Shown here piece by piece: positions 22,990-34,355 of a stretch of DNA of 64,000 bases; position 1 is the stretch's first letter; every line of letters starts with the position of its first letter. Origin of the DNA: Panulirus ornatus (taxonomy: Eukaryota; Arthropoda; Malacostraca; Decapoda; Palinuridae). The DNA lies in assembly GCF_036320965.1 (NCBI RefSeq), contig NC_092234.1, positions 36,493,703-36,557,702 on the forward strand. The letters are read 5' to 3'. Below the pieces are notes generated by a model. That model did no database searches. It worked only from the letters and a program-made list of their open reading frames with translations, and was not told the DNA's origin. A program made the position numbers and the translations under genes.

Positions 22990-23516
22990 ATGGTGTGTTT
23001 CCCATAACGTACTGAGAGTTTCTCTGGCGCAGGACAACATGCGAGAGTGAGGCCAACAGTAGCCCATTATCCACCACATTCACCCACGATCATCACGCGT
23101 CTGGTAGTGTGGCCAGCAGGTATAACCTCCTCACCTTACACCCTCAACTTTCTCCCTCCCGCTCAGACACACGAGACTCCTGCTGAGGATGACCCGCTAA
23201 TAGGAACTCACATGCACAGGTAAGCTACGCCCAACATCACAGAGAAAAGATTTGGTCATCTCAAGTCTCGTCTTTGACTCACGTCGCATATTAAACTTTC
23301 ACGCGTTAGTCACCATAAGGCAATAATGTCACGTTCTGCACCTCATCATAGCACCCAGCATCAATATCTTCATCAGGGGAGTGAGGGACACACGAGAGGT
23401 CGAGGAAGGTGAACCATAACAGCATCAGCAGGTCGGATCAAGGACATGGACAGGCGATCAGATCCGGCCAACACGCCCTGCGCAGGAAGTGGACGGCAAG
23501 GAATTAGTCATACTTA
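22990..23516. other. No gene recognised
   Basis: Unique sequence; no open frame of note. Confidence 0.5.
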
Positions 23517-23715
23517 TGGGGTTAGACCCCCAGACTCTGGGGTGACGGAGCTAGACCCCCAGACTCTGGGATGACAGGGTTAGACCCCCAGGCTCTGAGG
23601 TGACACGGTTAGACCCCAGGCTCTGAGGTGACACGGTTAGACCCCCAGACTCTGGGGTGACGGGGCTAGACCCCCAGACTCTGGGATGACGGGGCTGGTC
23701 CCCCAGACTCAGGGA
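23517..23715. repeat. 29-bp minisatellite, about 7 copies
   Basis: Unit starts TAGACCCCCAGACTCTGGGG, with one 28-bp copy. Each unit contains the short palindrome CCCCAGACTCTGGGG, able to form a hairpin. Confidence 0.93.
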
Positions 23716-24116
23716 TAGTAAACCCCCGGAAAAATAGGCCTTCAAAATCAAGGCGTTTATCCTCATAGACAGAAGGAGTGGTAGTGTGGCTAGCCTCACG
23801 AGGTCTGGTTGCGTCCTCCCGCGGTGGACACGTCCCGGTGAGGAGGATAACAATGCCACACACCACCAGCCGCCTTGCATGACACGACCACCAGCGCTCC
23901 CATTACGCCAGCCACACACAACGGCACGACTCACACACTCGGGAATCAGCGGGGAAGGTCGACGACGCTTTGGTACAGCAGAGGCCGGGAGGAGGGAGGC
24001 GCTGCGCTGAATATACTGAACACAAAAGAAAATGTGGAAGAAAATGGAATACTTATTTGAAATATTTGGCAGTTTTGAAGACTAAAAATGCCAGTAAGAC
24101 ATGGAAGCACTTTCCG

Positions 24117-24121
<5 letters not shown>

Positions 24122-24195
<74 letters not shown>
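24122..24195. repeat. (CT)n microsatellite
   Basis: CT tract of about 74 bp with a few T insertions. Confidence 0.98.
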
Positions 24196-24196
<1 letters not shown>

Positions 24197-24654
24197 TCTC
24201 GTCACTGTTACGATGGAAGGCGGGAGATGGTCTTCACGCGCGGGACACTTGTGTTCCTCTAAGACACCCATGTGTATCACGACCCTCCCCGTCCTAGCTG
24301 ACCTGCAGCCACCATAGTGTGGGGAGGTGAGGTGGGTGGAGTCTCAGTGCTCAGTCACGCCGTTTCCAGTGTTATGATGACGGTGAACGCCTCCCTCGTC
24401 TTACATATGGTAGGAAGCATGGGAGGTTGTTAGCCAGTCATGTGTTACCCAGACCCACACACCTGACTACCGTAAAAGTCATACGCGCGTCACCACGTTA
24501 CCCTGACCCACACACCTGACTACCAGGTATTGTAAGTCCTCAGTAAGTCACAGTTACGACAAAAGTGATGGCTTGCGTCGCTTCCAGTCCAACCAACTGG
24601 ACATCTTGGGAGTAGCAGCTTACGTATGGGAAAATATATTGTACTTATGTTACA

Positions 24655-24831
24655 CACCCTGAGTGTACATAGCGTAGTGTAGCGGGTAGCGTTCCTGACC
24701 GTGACGCATTCAGGGGCCGCCCAGAGTCGAGCGCGTAGGTTCGAATCCTGGTTGCGGCAGTCGGTCCACAGTCAACCCAGCTGTTCATCGTCCTTTGAGG
24801 ATAGGTCGACAAAATGGGTACCTGGCTCAGA

Positions 24832-24833
<2 letters not shown>
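24655..24833 (+). mobile_element. tRNA-derived SINE
   Basis: Carries pol III internal promoter boxes in tRNA spacing. The A-box-like TAGTGTAGCGGGTAGCG starts at 24675 and the B box GGTTCGAATCC is at 24738-24748. About 85 bp of non-tRNA body follow (…GGTCCACAGTCAACCCAGC… to GGGTACCTGGCTCAG), and the element ends directly in (TA)n at 24834. It would be transcribed by RNA polymerase III and moved by a LINE's enzymes. It cannot fold as a complete functional tRNA. Confidence 0.8.

Positions 24834-24909
<76 letters not shown>
24834..24909. repeat. (TA)n microsatellite, SINE tail
   Basis: Perfect TA tract of about 75 bp at the 3' end of the SINE. Confidence 0.98.
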
Positions 24910-24912
<3 letters not shown>

Positions 24913-25114
24913 TCAAATGGCACTATATTCCTTAGTTGCTCAGCTAACATAAACAAATCTACAAAATACAACACAGTCATTACGTCATGAGAACTAAGAA
25001 CTTTCCTTTATTACATTCTCTGTCTGAGGATGTAACAAACGAAAGTACTCACTGTTCACATTTTCTCTTTCCAGTGGTGACTGTGCATATACCTCTTCAT
25101 GGTGAAGTGAAGGT

Positions 25115-25118
<4 letters not shown>

Positions 25119-25191
<73 letters not shown>
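25119..25191. repeat. (TA)n microsatellite
   Basis: Perfect TA tract of about 72 bp abutting the 5' end of the next short repeat. Confidence 0.98.
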
Positions 25192-25195
<4 letters not shown>

Positions 25196-25432
25196 GGGGA
25201 TAGGGGAGAAAGAATACTTCCCACGTATTTCCTGCGTGTCGTAGAAGGCAACTAAAAGGGGAGGGAGCGGGGGGCTGGAAATCCTCCCCTCTCGTTCTTT
25301 TTTTTTTCATTTTCCAAAAGAAGGAACAGAGAAGGAGGCCAGGTGAGGATATTCCCTCAAAGGTCCAGTCTTCTGTTCTTAACACTACCTCGCTAACGCG
25401 GGAAATGGCGAACAGTATGAAAAAAATTATAT
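25191..25432 (+). mobile_element. Short (about 240 bp) retroposon with LINE-A-like 3' end
   Basis: Starts TCCCTGGGGATAGGGGAGAA immediately after (TA)n. It ends CTACCTCGCTAACGCGGGA, then AATGGCGAACAGTATG, A-run and (TA)n (25376-25440). The last ~35 bp closely match the LINE-A 3' terminus at 45473-45518. No open frame. I see no tRNA boxes; it could be a SINE or an internally deleted LINE-A (5' end joined to 3' end). I recognise the module as common in decapod sequence. Confidence 0.7.
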
Positions 25433-25437
25433 ATATA

Positions 25438-25498
<61 letters not shown>
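25427..25498. repeat. (TA)n microsatellite between two retroposon tails
   Basis: TA tract shared by the tail of the plus-strand short retroposon (left) and the tail of a minus-strand LINE-A fragment (right). Confidence 0.95.
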
Positions 25499-25513
<15 letters not shown>

Positions 25514-25626
25514 ATTATACTTTGTCGCTGTCTCCCGCGTTTGCGAGGTAGCGCAAGGAAACAGACGAAAGAAATGGCCCAACCCCCCCCCCCCCATACA
25601 CATGTATATACATACGTCCACACACG

Positions 25627-25630
<4 letters not shown>
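25498..25630 (-). mobile_element. LINE-A 3' terminal fragment, minus strand
   Basis: T-run followed by the TTTGTCGCTGTCTCCCGCG core and GCGAGGTAGCGCAAGGAAAC, i.e. the LINE-A 3' terminus reversed. It then reaches the CA/TG-rich part of the 3' UTR and stops at another (TA)n. About 130 bp, heavily 5'-truncated. A C13 run at about 25585 is likely polymerase slippage. Confidence 0.85.

Positions 25631-25707
<77 letters not shown>
25630..25707. repeat. (TA)n microsatellite
   Basis: TA tract of about 77 bp ending the LINE-A fragment. Confidence 0.98.
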
Positions 25708-25709
<2 letters not shown>

Positions 25710-25765
25710 GAATACTGATCAATGAGCGCGCACTTTCATAGAGCACATAATGCCATCCATACATC

Positions 25766-25769
<4 letters not shown>

Positions 25770-25805
<36 letters not shown>
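25770..25805. repeat. (GT)n microsatellite
   Basis: GT tract of about 36 bp. Confidence 0.97.
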
Positions 25806-25806
<1 letters not shown>

Positions 25807-26919
25807 TAAGGCTTTCTGGATGCCGGAAGCCGTCCAGTCATCGTAGAAATCAGTGTCGTGATGGAAGCTACGCCGTGTGGCTCTGTCTTATGTAACACTC
25901 ACTGGTCGTGCCAGCATGACGAACAACACCTGACACTCTCTCTGTATATCCTCCTCCAGTACAATGATTGTTTTTCATAATGAATGAAGTGTGGTCAGTT
26001 ACATGACGTATTAACATAACACCGGAGGAATGTGGTCCATCTCATCTTGGTGAACAGACTACGTAGCGATACACTCAAGGAATAATACTCCTCTGATCTT
26101 GGTGACCCAAACAGCTCAGGATCCAGCCAGTCTATGAACCTTATGTTGACAACGTTGGTCATCGGGAGGTGCTATAACCTCACGTTGTTTACCGGGACAC
26201 ACACATCGATCTCGCTAACACGAAAACAGTCATTATCTCGCTCGGCCTCACACCACAACCACCTCAGTGAGATCACTGAATGTCCTCGATACAGTTGCTG
26301 CTGGTGTCTCGCATCAGAGATAAGAGACATGTACCCAATGGGACGTGCTGTTTGAAGTCTTTTCATCTCACTTTAATAATACATTACAAAGGCCGTCTTT
26401 CACCCCGGCGGGCGATCGTAACTTGGTTACATTTGGTTGTTGCGATCTACGCCAGGCATCTGACCCGAAGAAAGTTATGTACAATGAGAAGACAACAGGA
26501 AAGATATTATCTGAATACACAGTAGATCATCTCTGTCAGAGCGAGACAATCTGCTGGACTGTCCACAGTAAAACGTCGCGTACTTGGCGTCTCGTTAGGC
26601 TGTAGCTTCGTTTCCTGACGCTGTCGGTGAAGGCGGACGTATTCCCTGAGTATAATTTTCACCTCATGTTTCCCTGTGTTCCTCCTAACAGAGTCTGTCC
26701 ATCTTCTCCTGTTGAACAAGAGACACACGAACCAACTTCGCTGTCCTCCAGGACAAGACTACAGTCATGACTGTCGTTGTATACAGCACATACCGGAGTG
26801 ATGTCGTATATAATGTGTCGGTATGACTTACGGACGTGAGTCAGAGCAAGGTTTGATCAGGACATGTTTGATGATACACGAGGAAACGCAGCAGACAATC
26901 TACCTTGTTAACGTCGCGG
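25806..26919. other. No gene recognised
   Basis: Unique sequence of 1.1 kb with overlapping 60-86 codon frames on both strands and no recognisable domain. Confidence 0.5.
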
Positions 26920-27001
26920 CTAATGTTCAGGGGAGTGGAGACAGCCGGCCATGATCACTGAATCCCCTCCAAGCTGCTCTGCTCTCGTCGTGAAAGTTAT
27001 T

Positions 27002-27060
<59 letters not shown>

Positions 27061-27573
27061 TGTGACGCAATCCTCAGTGCCTTCCAGGTTAGCTTCCTTC
27101 CAGAGCCAAGTGGAAGCGTCATCGTGAAAGTGGCGGTGGTGGTCGTGCTGGTGCTGGGCCTGGCAGATGACCAGTGTTACCACAAGAGAGCCACAGTCTG
27201 CCGACTCCACACAGTATAATACTTCATGGTTGATCCTGGTGGCTACGGCCCTCATGTCCCGATAGATTCTGGCGGCCTGGAGTGCACAAGGGTTGACAAG
27301 TCTGATCCTGGAGAACTGGTTACAGTAGAGTGCGTTCTTGCAGGCTCTGTGACACACCCCATGTTCGATGACAGGAGGATGGGACGGGAGTGGAGGAGGT
27401 GAGGTTCTCAGCCCCGGGGGCCTGTTGAGTGCCCCCGCTCCATTACCTGCTGTTTGAACCTCATTCAAACTTCTTCTTAACAGGTTCCAGGTGGTGGTGG
27501 TTTCGCACGCACGGTGTGTGACGTCGCCATGGTTATGTAATCTGTATAATGATGCGGTGGTGAGGCATGTCAA
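26920..27573 (-). CDS. Candidate exon: 217-codon open frame, unknown product
   Basis: The only long open frame in unique, non-transposon sequence. Read on the minus strand it has a Thr/Arg-rich start (to about residue 50), a proline-rich stretch (about 52-68), and a cysteine-bearing block (about 70-140: GVCHRACKNALYCNQ, VNPCALQAAR, YCVESADCG, VICQAQ). A His-rich segment (QHQHDHHRHFHDDA) and an Arg-Glu run from the (CT)n at 27004-27058 follow, with a short tail to the stop. I recognise no family. No signal peptide, polyadenylation signal or confirmed splice sites. The initiating Met is not convincing and the (CT)n would be unusual in coding DNA. The opposite strand also has a short hydrophobic VAVVVVLVLGLA stretch, so strand is uncertain. 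Probably chance, possibly an exon. Confidence 0.2.
27004..27058. repeat. (CT)n microsatellite
   Basis: CT tract of about 55 bp, inside the candidate open frame. Confidence 0.97.
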
Positions 27574-28632
27574 TACGAGGGTCTGGTAGAGGGTCTTGAG
27601 TTCGTCGTCATTACATGATGATGAACTACGTGCGTTACAACATACGTCGCTCTGCTGACCTTACCCGCTCACCTGGTCGCTGTGTTCGTACGTTATCATT
27701 ACCCTCATACTACGCGCTCCTGCCATGGCTCTGCTTTGTTTACGAGCTCCTTGCTCTCCTAATTTGGGACCTTCGTTATACAAGATCTTACAGTTAAAAC
27801 CGAGAGAAACTGGGGTGGGGAGATGTTTGCCGCAGGCTCCCTGGCGGTCCTGGACGCTCCTGTCTCCACTCCACAAGTAGCTACATACGGGTAATGTTAT
27901 CACGAAGGCTCGTGCAACCCTTTGCCATTATCATGTCGCCCTCTTCCCCAGCCAGTCACCACTGACGAAGGAGCCAGTCACTAATCAAGTTGCTGGTCAC
28001 TACTGACGCAGCAGCTGGTCATGACTGACGAAGCAGCAAGGCCGGACTTTTAAAAGGCTACTTTGTGTGCATGACGCCCAGGGCGGCCGGAGGATCCCAG
28101 AACGGTCATGGGTAAAGAATTACGTCCGGCTGCCGGAGGGAACAGCAGACAACATTCTCTTTGTAGCACAGGGGACCGAGGGTGACTTGCACTAATTTAC
28201 TTCTTGTAATCGGAACAATTTTCCAAATCTTCTCCATCCACTAAGGGGCAATTTCAAGATTAGCTGGACGTATGAGGACACTTGATGACGCTACCTGAGT
28301 GCTTGCAAGACTGGCCTCGCTATTGTCCAGCTGTCAGCAATCATGACGTGTGTTGGGGGGGATGATCCGAGTGAGACGAGCTGGCTGCTCCAGTGTGGTG
28401 CTCACGTCCTCGCAGACCTTCCCTCCCTGGACGGTCGAGGTGAAACGATATACACGTACAGCAGAACATGTATGATGTGGATTCTTCTAGACGAATTCAT
28501 GCATGACTACACCTGTACCTGGCTATTATCTTTTGTATCTACATCTACCAATCTATCCTCATCTTTTACATCCTCTCAAGATACCGTCAAGAACACTCAA
28601 CTGTAACTTAGAAGAAAAATCTTAGTTTATAG

Positions 28633-28636
<4 letters not shown>
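27574..28636. other. No gene recognised
   Basis: Unique sequence; frames up to 87 codons without recognisable domains. Confidence 0.5.

Positions 28637-28682
<46 letters not shown>
28637..28682. repeat. (TA)n microsatellite
   Basis: TA tract of about 46 bp. Confidence 0.97.
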
Positions 28683-28686
<4 letters not shown>

Positions 28687-29082
28687 AGAAATTTTGATGT
28701 GTGTCATGTCCCAAGGACGTGGTATCTCAAGTTAGCAGGCAGGAGACTCCACAAGTAAACCCTATATAATAGCTTCAGCTCTCACGTGGCTTGCCGCCCA
28801 CCAAGCCAGTGGGTCTCGTCTGACATCTCACCAGAAGCAGACTCTCAGTTTCCCTGGACGGAGGCTGCCCAGTGAAGGCTGCTGATGTCATTCGGGGAGG
28901 AGGAATCCGTGTTGGCAGAGGTCGGGACACGCAAGCCGGGACGGGGTTAAAGGTTACGGCCGGATTAGGCAAGCTAGAGCAATGCCACATGAACATGACA
29001 CGTCAGGTCACATGAATGCTCAGGTCAGCTGAGGTCGAAGGATCGGCCGGCTGATGTCGACAGTGATAGTGGCAGTTGGGAG

Positions 29083-29121
<39 letters not shown>

Positions 29122-29132
29122 GGGGGGGGGGG
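29083..29132. repeat. (GT)n followed by a G13-14 run
   Basis: GT tract at 29083-29118 followed by a run of 13-14 G residues, a likely quadruplex-forming and sequencing-difficult site. Confidence 0.95.
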
Positions 29133-29460
29133 TGTGTTGAGGTGACCTGAAACTCGCAACTATGGGATTCTGGATGTCATCTGGTGTGTAATGCATATGT
29201 TCAAATAGATTTTCAATCATAGAAAAATATTGACGACTATATATCATTTTTTTTTTTCATTATACAGCCCCAGTACCCCTTCTATGGGGCCCCGACTCAA
29301 AGGTCACGCTCAACCAGGAGCAGGGGGAAGACTGGACTTCTTTGGAGCAAAAAGTTCCCCAGCGACACCGTGCTGCTCCTCAGTCCAGTGACGAGGATAC
29401 AGCCCAGCCCAGGTTAACTTTTCACCAGCAGTACAACTACAAGTAGGAGGAGTCCGGTAA

Positions 29461-29463
<3 letters not shown>
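29133..29463. other. No gene recognised
   Basis: Unique sequence with a T-run near 29,248; the segment after it (CAGCCCCAGTACCCC…) may be a repeat end, but I cannot name it. Confidence 0.4.

Positions 29464-29535
<72 letters not shown>
29464..29535. repeat. (GT)n microsatellite
   Basis: Perfect GT tract of about 72 bp. Confidence 0.98.
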
Positions 29536-29540
<5 letters not shown>

Positions 29541-30879
29541 GATCTAGCTTATAAAAGGGTAACATCACAATTAGTTATGTTAAGCAAGAGACTGATACAC
29601 GTAAATCACTGACCTTTTTGGACTGAATGATGAAACACTGGATAATGAATATATCTGAAAAAAAAAGAAAAAAACTCATTAAAATATTACCAGTGGCTAA
29701 ATCATTGCTAAATACATTTTCTGTAATAAAAAAAGGAGCAAGACTGAGGATCACCGAAACAGAAGGGGACGACCAGTGATGGTTCATTGGCAATCATCTA
29801 CTCAGGAAGTACATCGTCTGGCTAACCTTAAGATCTTACAAGATGGACATCAGCGGGGTATTCATCGAACGTAGTTGTCCAAGGGAAGAAAACCAAGACT
29901 ATAATTAGAAGGCAAAATAATGGGAGGCATCAAGTCAGGCAAGAGGACGACTCCGCCATACTGCTTATACATGCGGAGTGTTACGTGATGGTAGCGTCAC
30001 ACTGAACATGATGTGCACAAATGAAACAGCAGATGGCTGGAATTCAAAGCATTTTTATTAAGGATGACGCAACTGATATTGCTGGAGTTGGAGACACCCT
30101 CATGCGTCAGGATATAGTGGAAGAGTGCCCATTCAAGCAATATATGATAGGAAGATTAACTGTTGAAAAAAGTACACAGTTGTGTCGATGTTACGTAATT
30201 GCCTAAGGAATTGTCGCGATCGAGAATACACATACAGTGATGACAGTGAAGGAACATTCAAGGACTCAGGTTCAAAAATACATGAGTGAAGGAGCGAATT
30301 TGGATTGCCATGGTGACCAAGTCATGGTGTTGCAACCTTCTACTGTATACAGGAAAATTTCCTATGCCATCATGTCAGTGAATAAACTAAGATCATAGGG
30401 AGTGATACACCACTATTTTGTCTCATCTGCACACATAATAACACGGAAATTGTAGCAAAAGTGATCATGTGATGTTTATAACATCTAATGAATGAAGATG
30501 TTAAAAAGAATAGATGGAAACTACACGAAACGTAACAATTTCTATGTAACAAAAATTGGGAAACCGAGTTCAATAGCCAGGAACCAGGGCACTGTGGTGA
30601 AAGGTTGGTGAAATCTGGAACAGAGTACAAAACTGAGCAGGAACATGGGTACCTGCAGCCTCAAGTACAGGTCAGAGCAGTAACTAGGTTTTCTGTTCTT
30701 TATCATCTGGATCAAATTATCATCCACTCAACACGTCCCTGACTGTTACGACCACTCTAGCAGGTTGTTGACAGCAGCCGCCCAGGGTGGTACTACCGGC
30801 CTGACTGAGGAGGGTTAAAGTGGTGCCCGGAACCAGCTAACATTCTCCATGTTAGGATTGCTGGTCTTACTTTCTGTCT
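29536..30879. other. Unassigned; contains an old dispersed repeat
   Basis: No gene recognised. The part at about 30,220-30,680 resembles 35,300-35,840 (shared ACATACAGTGAT…ACA…TGA.GGAACA, CAATT.CTATG, GCCAGGAACCA.GGCA). This suggests two diverged copies of an unknown dispersed repeat in the same orientation. A 61-codon frame at 30021-30206 (AGVGDTLMRQDIVEECPF…) looks protein-like but is not identified. Confidence 0.4.
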
Positions 30880-31299
30880 CATCAATACGGGACTACCGGG
30901 CTAGTAGTCCTGCTATCTTCTTACAAGCACCAAACACCTACTCAAACTTTGCTCATCATTATTACTTTTTCCTTTCACATAAGTACTTTTTGCCAATTCC
31001 TGTCCACTCAAACACTTATAAGTATCAGCATGACAAGAGTCCGCCAAATGTATGTCCTCCTGGTCCCCGGCATCATGGGGTGCTAAGAATCTCTGGGTTC
31101 CCGCCTGACTCTACTGCCAATGAGAGGAAGGACTCTGGCGGTAGTAGTACTGGCCTCTCCCACGACCTTTCCCTCTCTGTTAGATTTTCCTCTTTTTCTA
31201 TTCACTGTATCAACATTCATGGACTCTCTAGGAACCTCTCCTCGGTTGAACACCATCTGTCAAGTACCTCTCCTAATATCTTACTAATATCTTACGCTG

Positions 31300-31776
31300 T
31301 TGTCTAATAATGTTCTCACTAGTCCCTCTTTTATATCTAACTATAATCTTCACTCACGATTCCGGTGCAAAGGTGGCGTTTGTGCTTACTCCAACATCAA
31401 CACACCTGTTGCACGCCTCATGGACCTTAAGTCTCCAAACTTTGATGTTATGTGGCTCAAGGTCTGTCTCCCATCCACCACACTTTTCCTCAGCTTCGCC
31501 TACTGCTCTCCTAGTTCTACAAATTTTACATCTTTCTTCGAGTATCTAAACTCTTGCCGTGAGATTGTGGTATCCTCTCACCCGCAAACCGAGATCCTCT
31601 ACCTCGGGGATCTCAACGTTCACCATAGGGAATGGTTGAATTCCTCCCATACGGATGGTGGAGGGATTGAAGCCTTCACGTTCTTCACTTTCAGTGATTT
31701 AGGGCTATTGTTCCCCGCCTTACCCATATTCCTGACCGCTGTGAACATTCTCCTAATATTTTGGATTTGGTTTTAA
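31300..31776 (+). pseudogene. LINE-B endonuclease fragment
   Basis: A 158-codon frame holding the middle of the AP-type endonuclease. GGVCAYSNINTPVARLMDL matches the KGGVCxYxR segment, SFAYCSPSS the VYRSPS segment, and LGDLNVHHREWLNSSHTDGGG carries the conserved GDxNxH active-site motif. The frame breaks before the SSDH motif, which is intact in another frame at 31823-31837. The enzyme would nick target DNA to start reverse transcription; this copy is interrupted. Confidence 0.85.
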
Positions 31777-32424
31777 CACCTCTAGTCCATCCCGCAGTAA
31801 ATACACAATCTCGCCCCCAGTTGGTTCATCTGATCACACTCTCATAAATGTATCTATTCTAATAGCACCTCCCCTTCCAGCAGCCTCGTCTAAGCGTTAA
31901 TAATGGCACTCAACAAAGCTGACTGGAATAACTTACGTGATCTTTTTTCTGACATTCCTTGGATAAATCACTGTCTCTTATGTGGTGATATTTTTGTGTC
32001 TGCCAAATGCACAGCAGAGGTTATTCTTGCGGGAATGGAAGCATTTAACCCCTCTTCCTCCACGACGACCTCTTCATCCAGTCCATGATTCAACCGTTCC
32101 TGTTCTGAGGCCATTCAGGCAAGGGATCAGGCATATCGGGCTTGGAAAAACTCGCCTTCCTCTGGCTCCCATTCAGCTTTAATCACTGCCCGTAATCACT
32201 GCAAGCACGTTATCCGTGAGGCGAAGCGTCCTTTTATTCAAAGGAACTGCAGTAAACTCTCCTCGTCATCCACTGATAGTTCTGTCTGTTCTTTAGGTAA
32301 GGGCATCTCTAACAACTTCTGTCGGTCTACCTTTCCTTCACTTTATCGTTCTGACGGTACTATAGCTGTCTCTCCCGAAGATAAAGCAAATCTCTTTGGT
32401 TCCTGTTTCTCCTCTATCTCCAGC

Positions 32425-32919
32425 TTGTATGACTCTCACATTCCTTCACCATCTGATGCTCCTCTTATTAATGCTAAGCTTCTTCCTGTAATCTCTTTTC
32501 GGGCTGTCCTAAAAGCTCTTGTCTCTCTGGATACAAGCAAGGCTTATGATCCTAATGGCATTCATCGCCGTGTACTGAAAGAATGTGTCTCTGAACTTAC
32601 ATCTGTGCTTGCTCGTCTGTTCCGTTTCTGTTTAAAACCCAAAACTTTTCCTTCTCCTCGGAAACATGCATTGGTACATCCCATCCCTAAGAAGGGTGAC
32701 CGTTCTGACCCTTCTAACTATCGTCCTATTGATTTGACATCTACCATTTCCATAGTCTTTGAATCCCTCTTCAATTCCCATATCCTTAAACATCTTGAAA
32801 ACCACAGTCTTCTCTCCGATCACCAGCAAGGCTTCCGTAAGGCGAGATCCAGTGGTGATATTCTTTCCTATCTTACTAAAAATCTGGTCGTCGCCCTGAA
32901 AGAGTTTGGGGAGTCATGA
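32425..32919 (+). pseudogene. LINE-B reverse transcriptase, fingers region
   Basis: A 164-codon frame covering RT blocks 0-3: LDTSKAYDPNGIHRRVLKEC, HALVHPIPKKGDRSDPSNYRPIDLTS, then HQQGFRKARSSGDILSYLT. A TGA at 32917-32919 ends it directly before VVALDISKAFDRVW (block A with the first catalytic Asp), which continues in the same frame. A single nonsense change therefore splits the domain. Earlier and later parts have more lesions. Confidence 0.88.
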
Positions 32920-33297
32920 GTAGTTGCTCTTGACATATCTAAGGCTTTTGACAGGGTGTGGCATCGGGGTCTCATCTCTAAGCTCCCCTCTTTTGGCTTC
33001 CCTCCCTCACTTTGCTCCTTCATATCTAGCTTCCTCTCCGGCCGATCTATCTCTGGTTGTTGATGGACCAACTACACGTCATTTTGGTCTTCAAACATTT
33101 ATAGGTCATCCTGGTCTTCTACCAGTTATACGTCATCCTGGTTTTCAGCCAAAAGCATCTCTATTAATTCTATAGCTTTAACTTTCCTTCCTCAATTACA
33201 AAGTAAATTTTTTCCTGTAACCATTCATATACCGAAAGCATCTGACACTATTGTATCAGGGACTGATCTATAAGTTTCCCTCTTTAGATCTTCCTTC

Positions 33298-33328
<31 letters not shown>

Positions 33329-34355
33329 ATCTTGCTTCCTCTGGCTTGTCTGTTTTTCGGTGATACTGACTGGTCAACTCTTCTTCCCTATCAATAGCAG
33401 GGCCCCTCGGGGGTCTGTTCTGTTTCCTATGTTCCTCCTCGTTTCTTCAGTAAGTTACCAACTGTACGTATATGCTAACGAATCAGCCTTGCATTCTTTC
33501 ACTTTCTTCAACTTTATCCCATCTTTTATTGCTCGACCTGCGTCTCGTCTCGCCTGAACTATGAACTAAGATCTCAAGATGGTTTTCCTCTGGCACAGAT
33601 ATGACTTCATTAAGTCTCACACTTGTAAGACTCGATTTCTCAACTTCCATTCTAAAAATCGTCACAATTTTTTCATCTATAATGGCTCTGTAATTCCACG
33701 ACTCAACACAGAAAAGATACTCCTCATCTCCACAATATTGAGTTTATTTTGGATATCCCACTTGACATAAATAGCTGCTTCTAAGAAAATGGGAATCTCC
33801 TTAAAAGGCCAAAGATATTTCTCTTCTGAGCATTTTGCTTCACTGGTATACAGAATTGAATCCTTCTCATGTGCGGATGGTTCTAGCTCTATGTACTAAC
33901 ACAACAGATCCGTTTAAAGCATTCCGACGTATCAACTCTCCTGATCTGACTAGAACTTGTCCTATCTGGCTGATGTAATAAATTTTGGTGCCTCCTTTTC
34001 ATCCCTATGTTGATATTACTTTGCGTTCTGTTACCTACAACTGGCTGCTCGTGAGCCTTGGTGATCAGACGGAGCTCAAAATATTCGGCCAGCCACTGCA
34101 TCACATGATTACTGTAAGGCTGCCGGGAACTCATGGATGGAACAGCGTTGTCTTTTTCTTTTCTTCCACTGCTAAGACTTAGAACTCTTCCACCTCTCAT
34201 GTTTCTTCCGGACAGCCATGACCTGATTGCTTTTAAATGGCCGTGCTTCCCACTTTCTCAAACCCTCTTCCTTTCTCCTTCGTCTGTTCAGACCAGTTCG
34301 TGTTTCCTTTACCATCTGGCTTCTACATGGGCTATTGTCCATGACTGGAGCGTTC

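Larger units (their letters stand above)
30880..34355 (+). pseudogene. LINE-B: nearly full-length dead non-LTR retrotransposon
   Basis: Translation across frames recovers a complete order. Endonuclease: CINIHGLSRNLSSVEHHLSS about 31200-31260, LGDLNVHHREW about 31600-31640, SSDHTL about 31826-31843. RT: DPNGIHRRVLKE, HPIPKKGDRSDPSNYRPI, DHQQGFRKARSSGDILSYL (32550-32890), ALDISKAFDRVWHRG (32926-32970), INSRAPRGSVL (33390-33422), YANES (33471-33485). The C-terminal domain includes HMITVRLPGT and VFPDSHDLIAFK-like blocks (34090-34240). Catalytic YADD has become Y-A-N-E, and stops/frameshifts are frequent. The 3' end (GTCCATGACTGGAGC) matches the minus copy at 57,128. A Jockey/CR1-related clade is likely. 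Confidence 0.88.

Noticed and set aside
24675..24748. Functional tRNA gene
   Set aside because: The A and B boxes are present, but acceptor and anticodon stems do not pair properly and a SINE body plus (TA)n tail follows. The same applies to 51,014-51,066, 51,289-51,340 and 60,482-60,538.
27121..27216. Hydrophobic plus-strand stretch VAVVVVLVLGLADDQCYH resembling a signal peptide
   Set aside because: No nearby in-frame Met, and a stop after about 30 codons; it lies antisense to the longer candidate frame.
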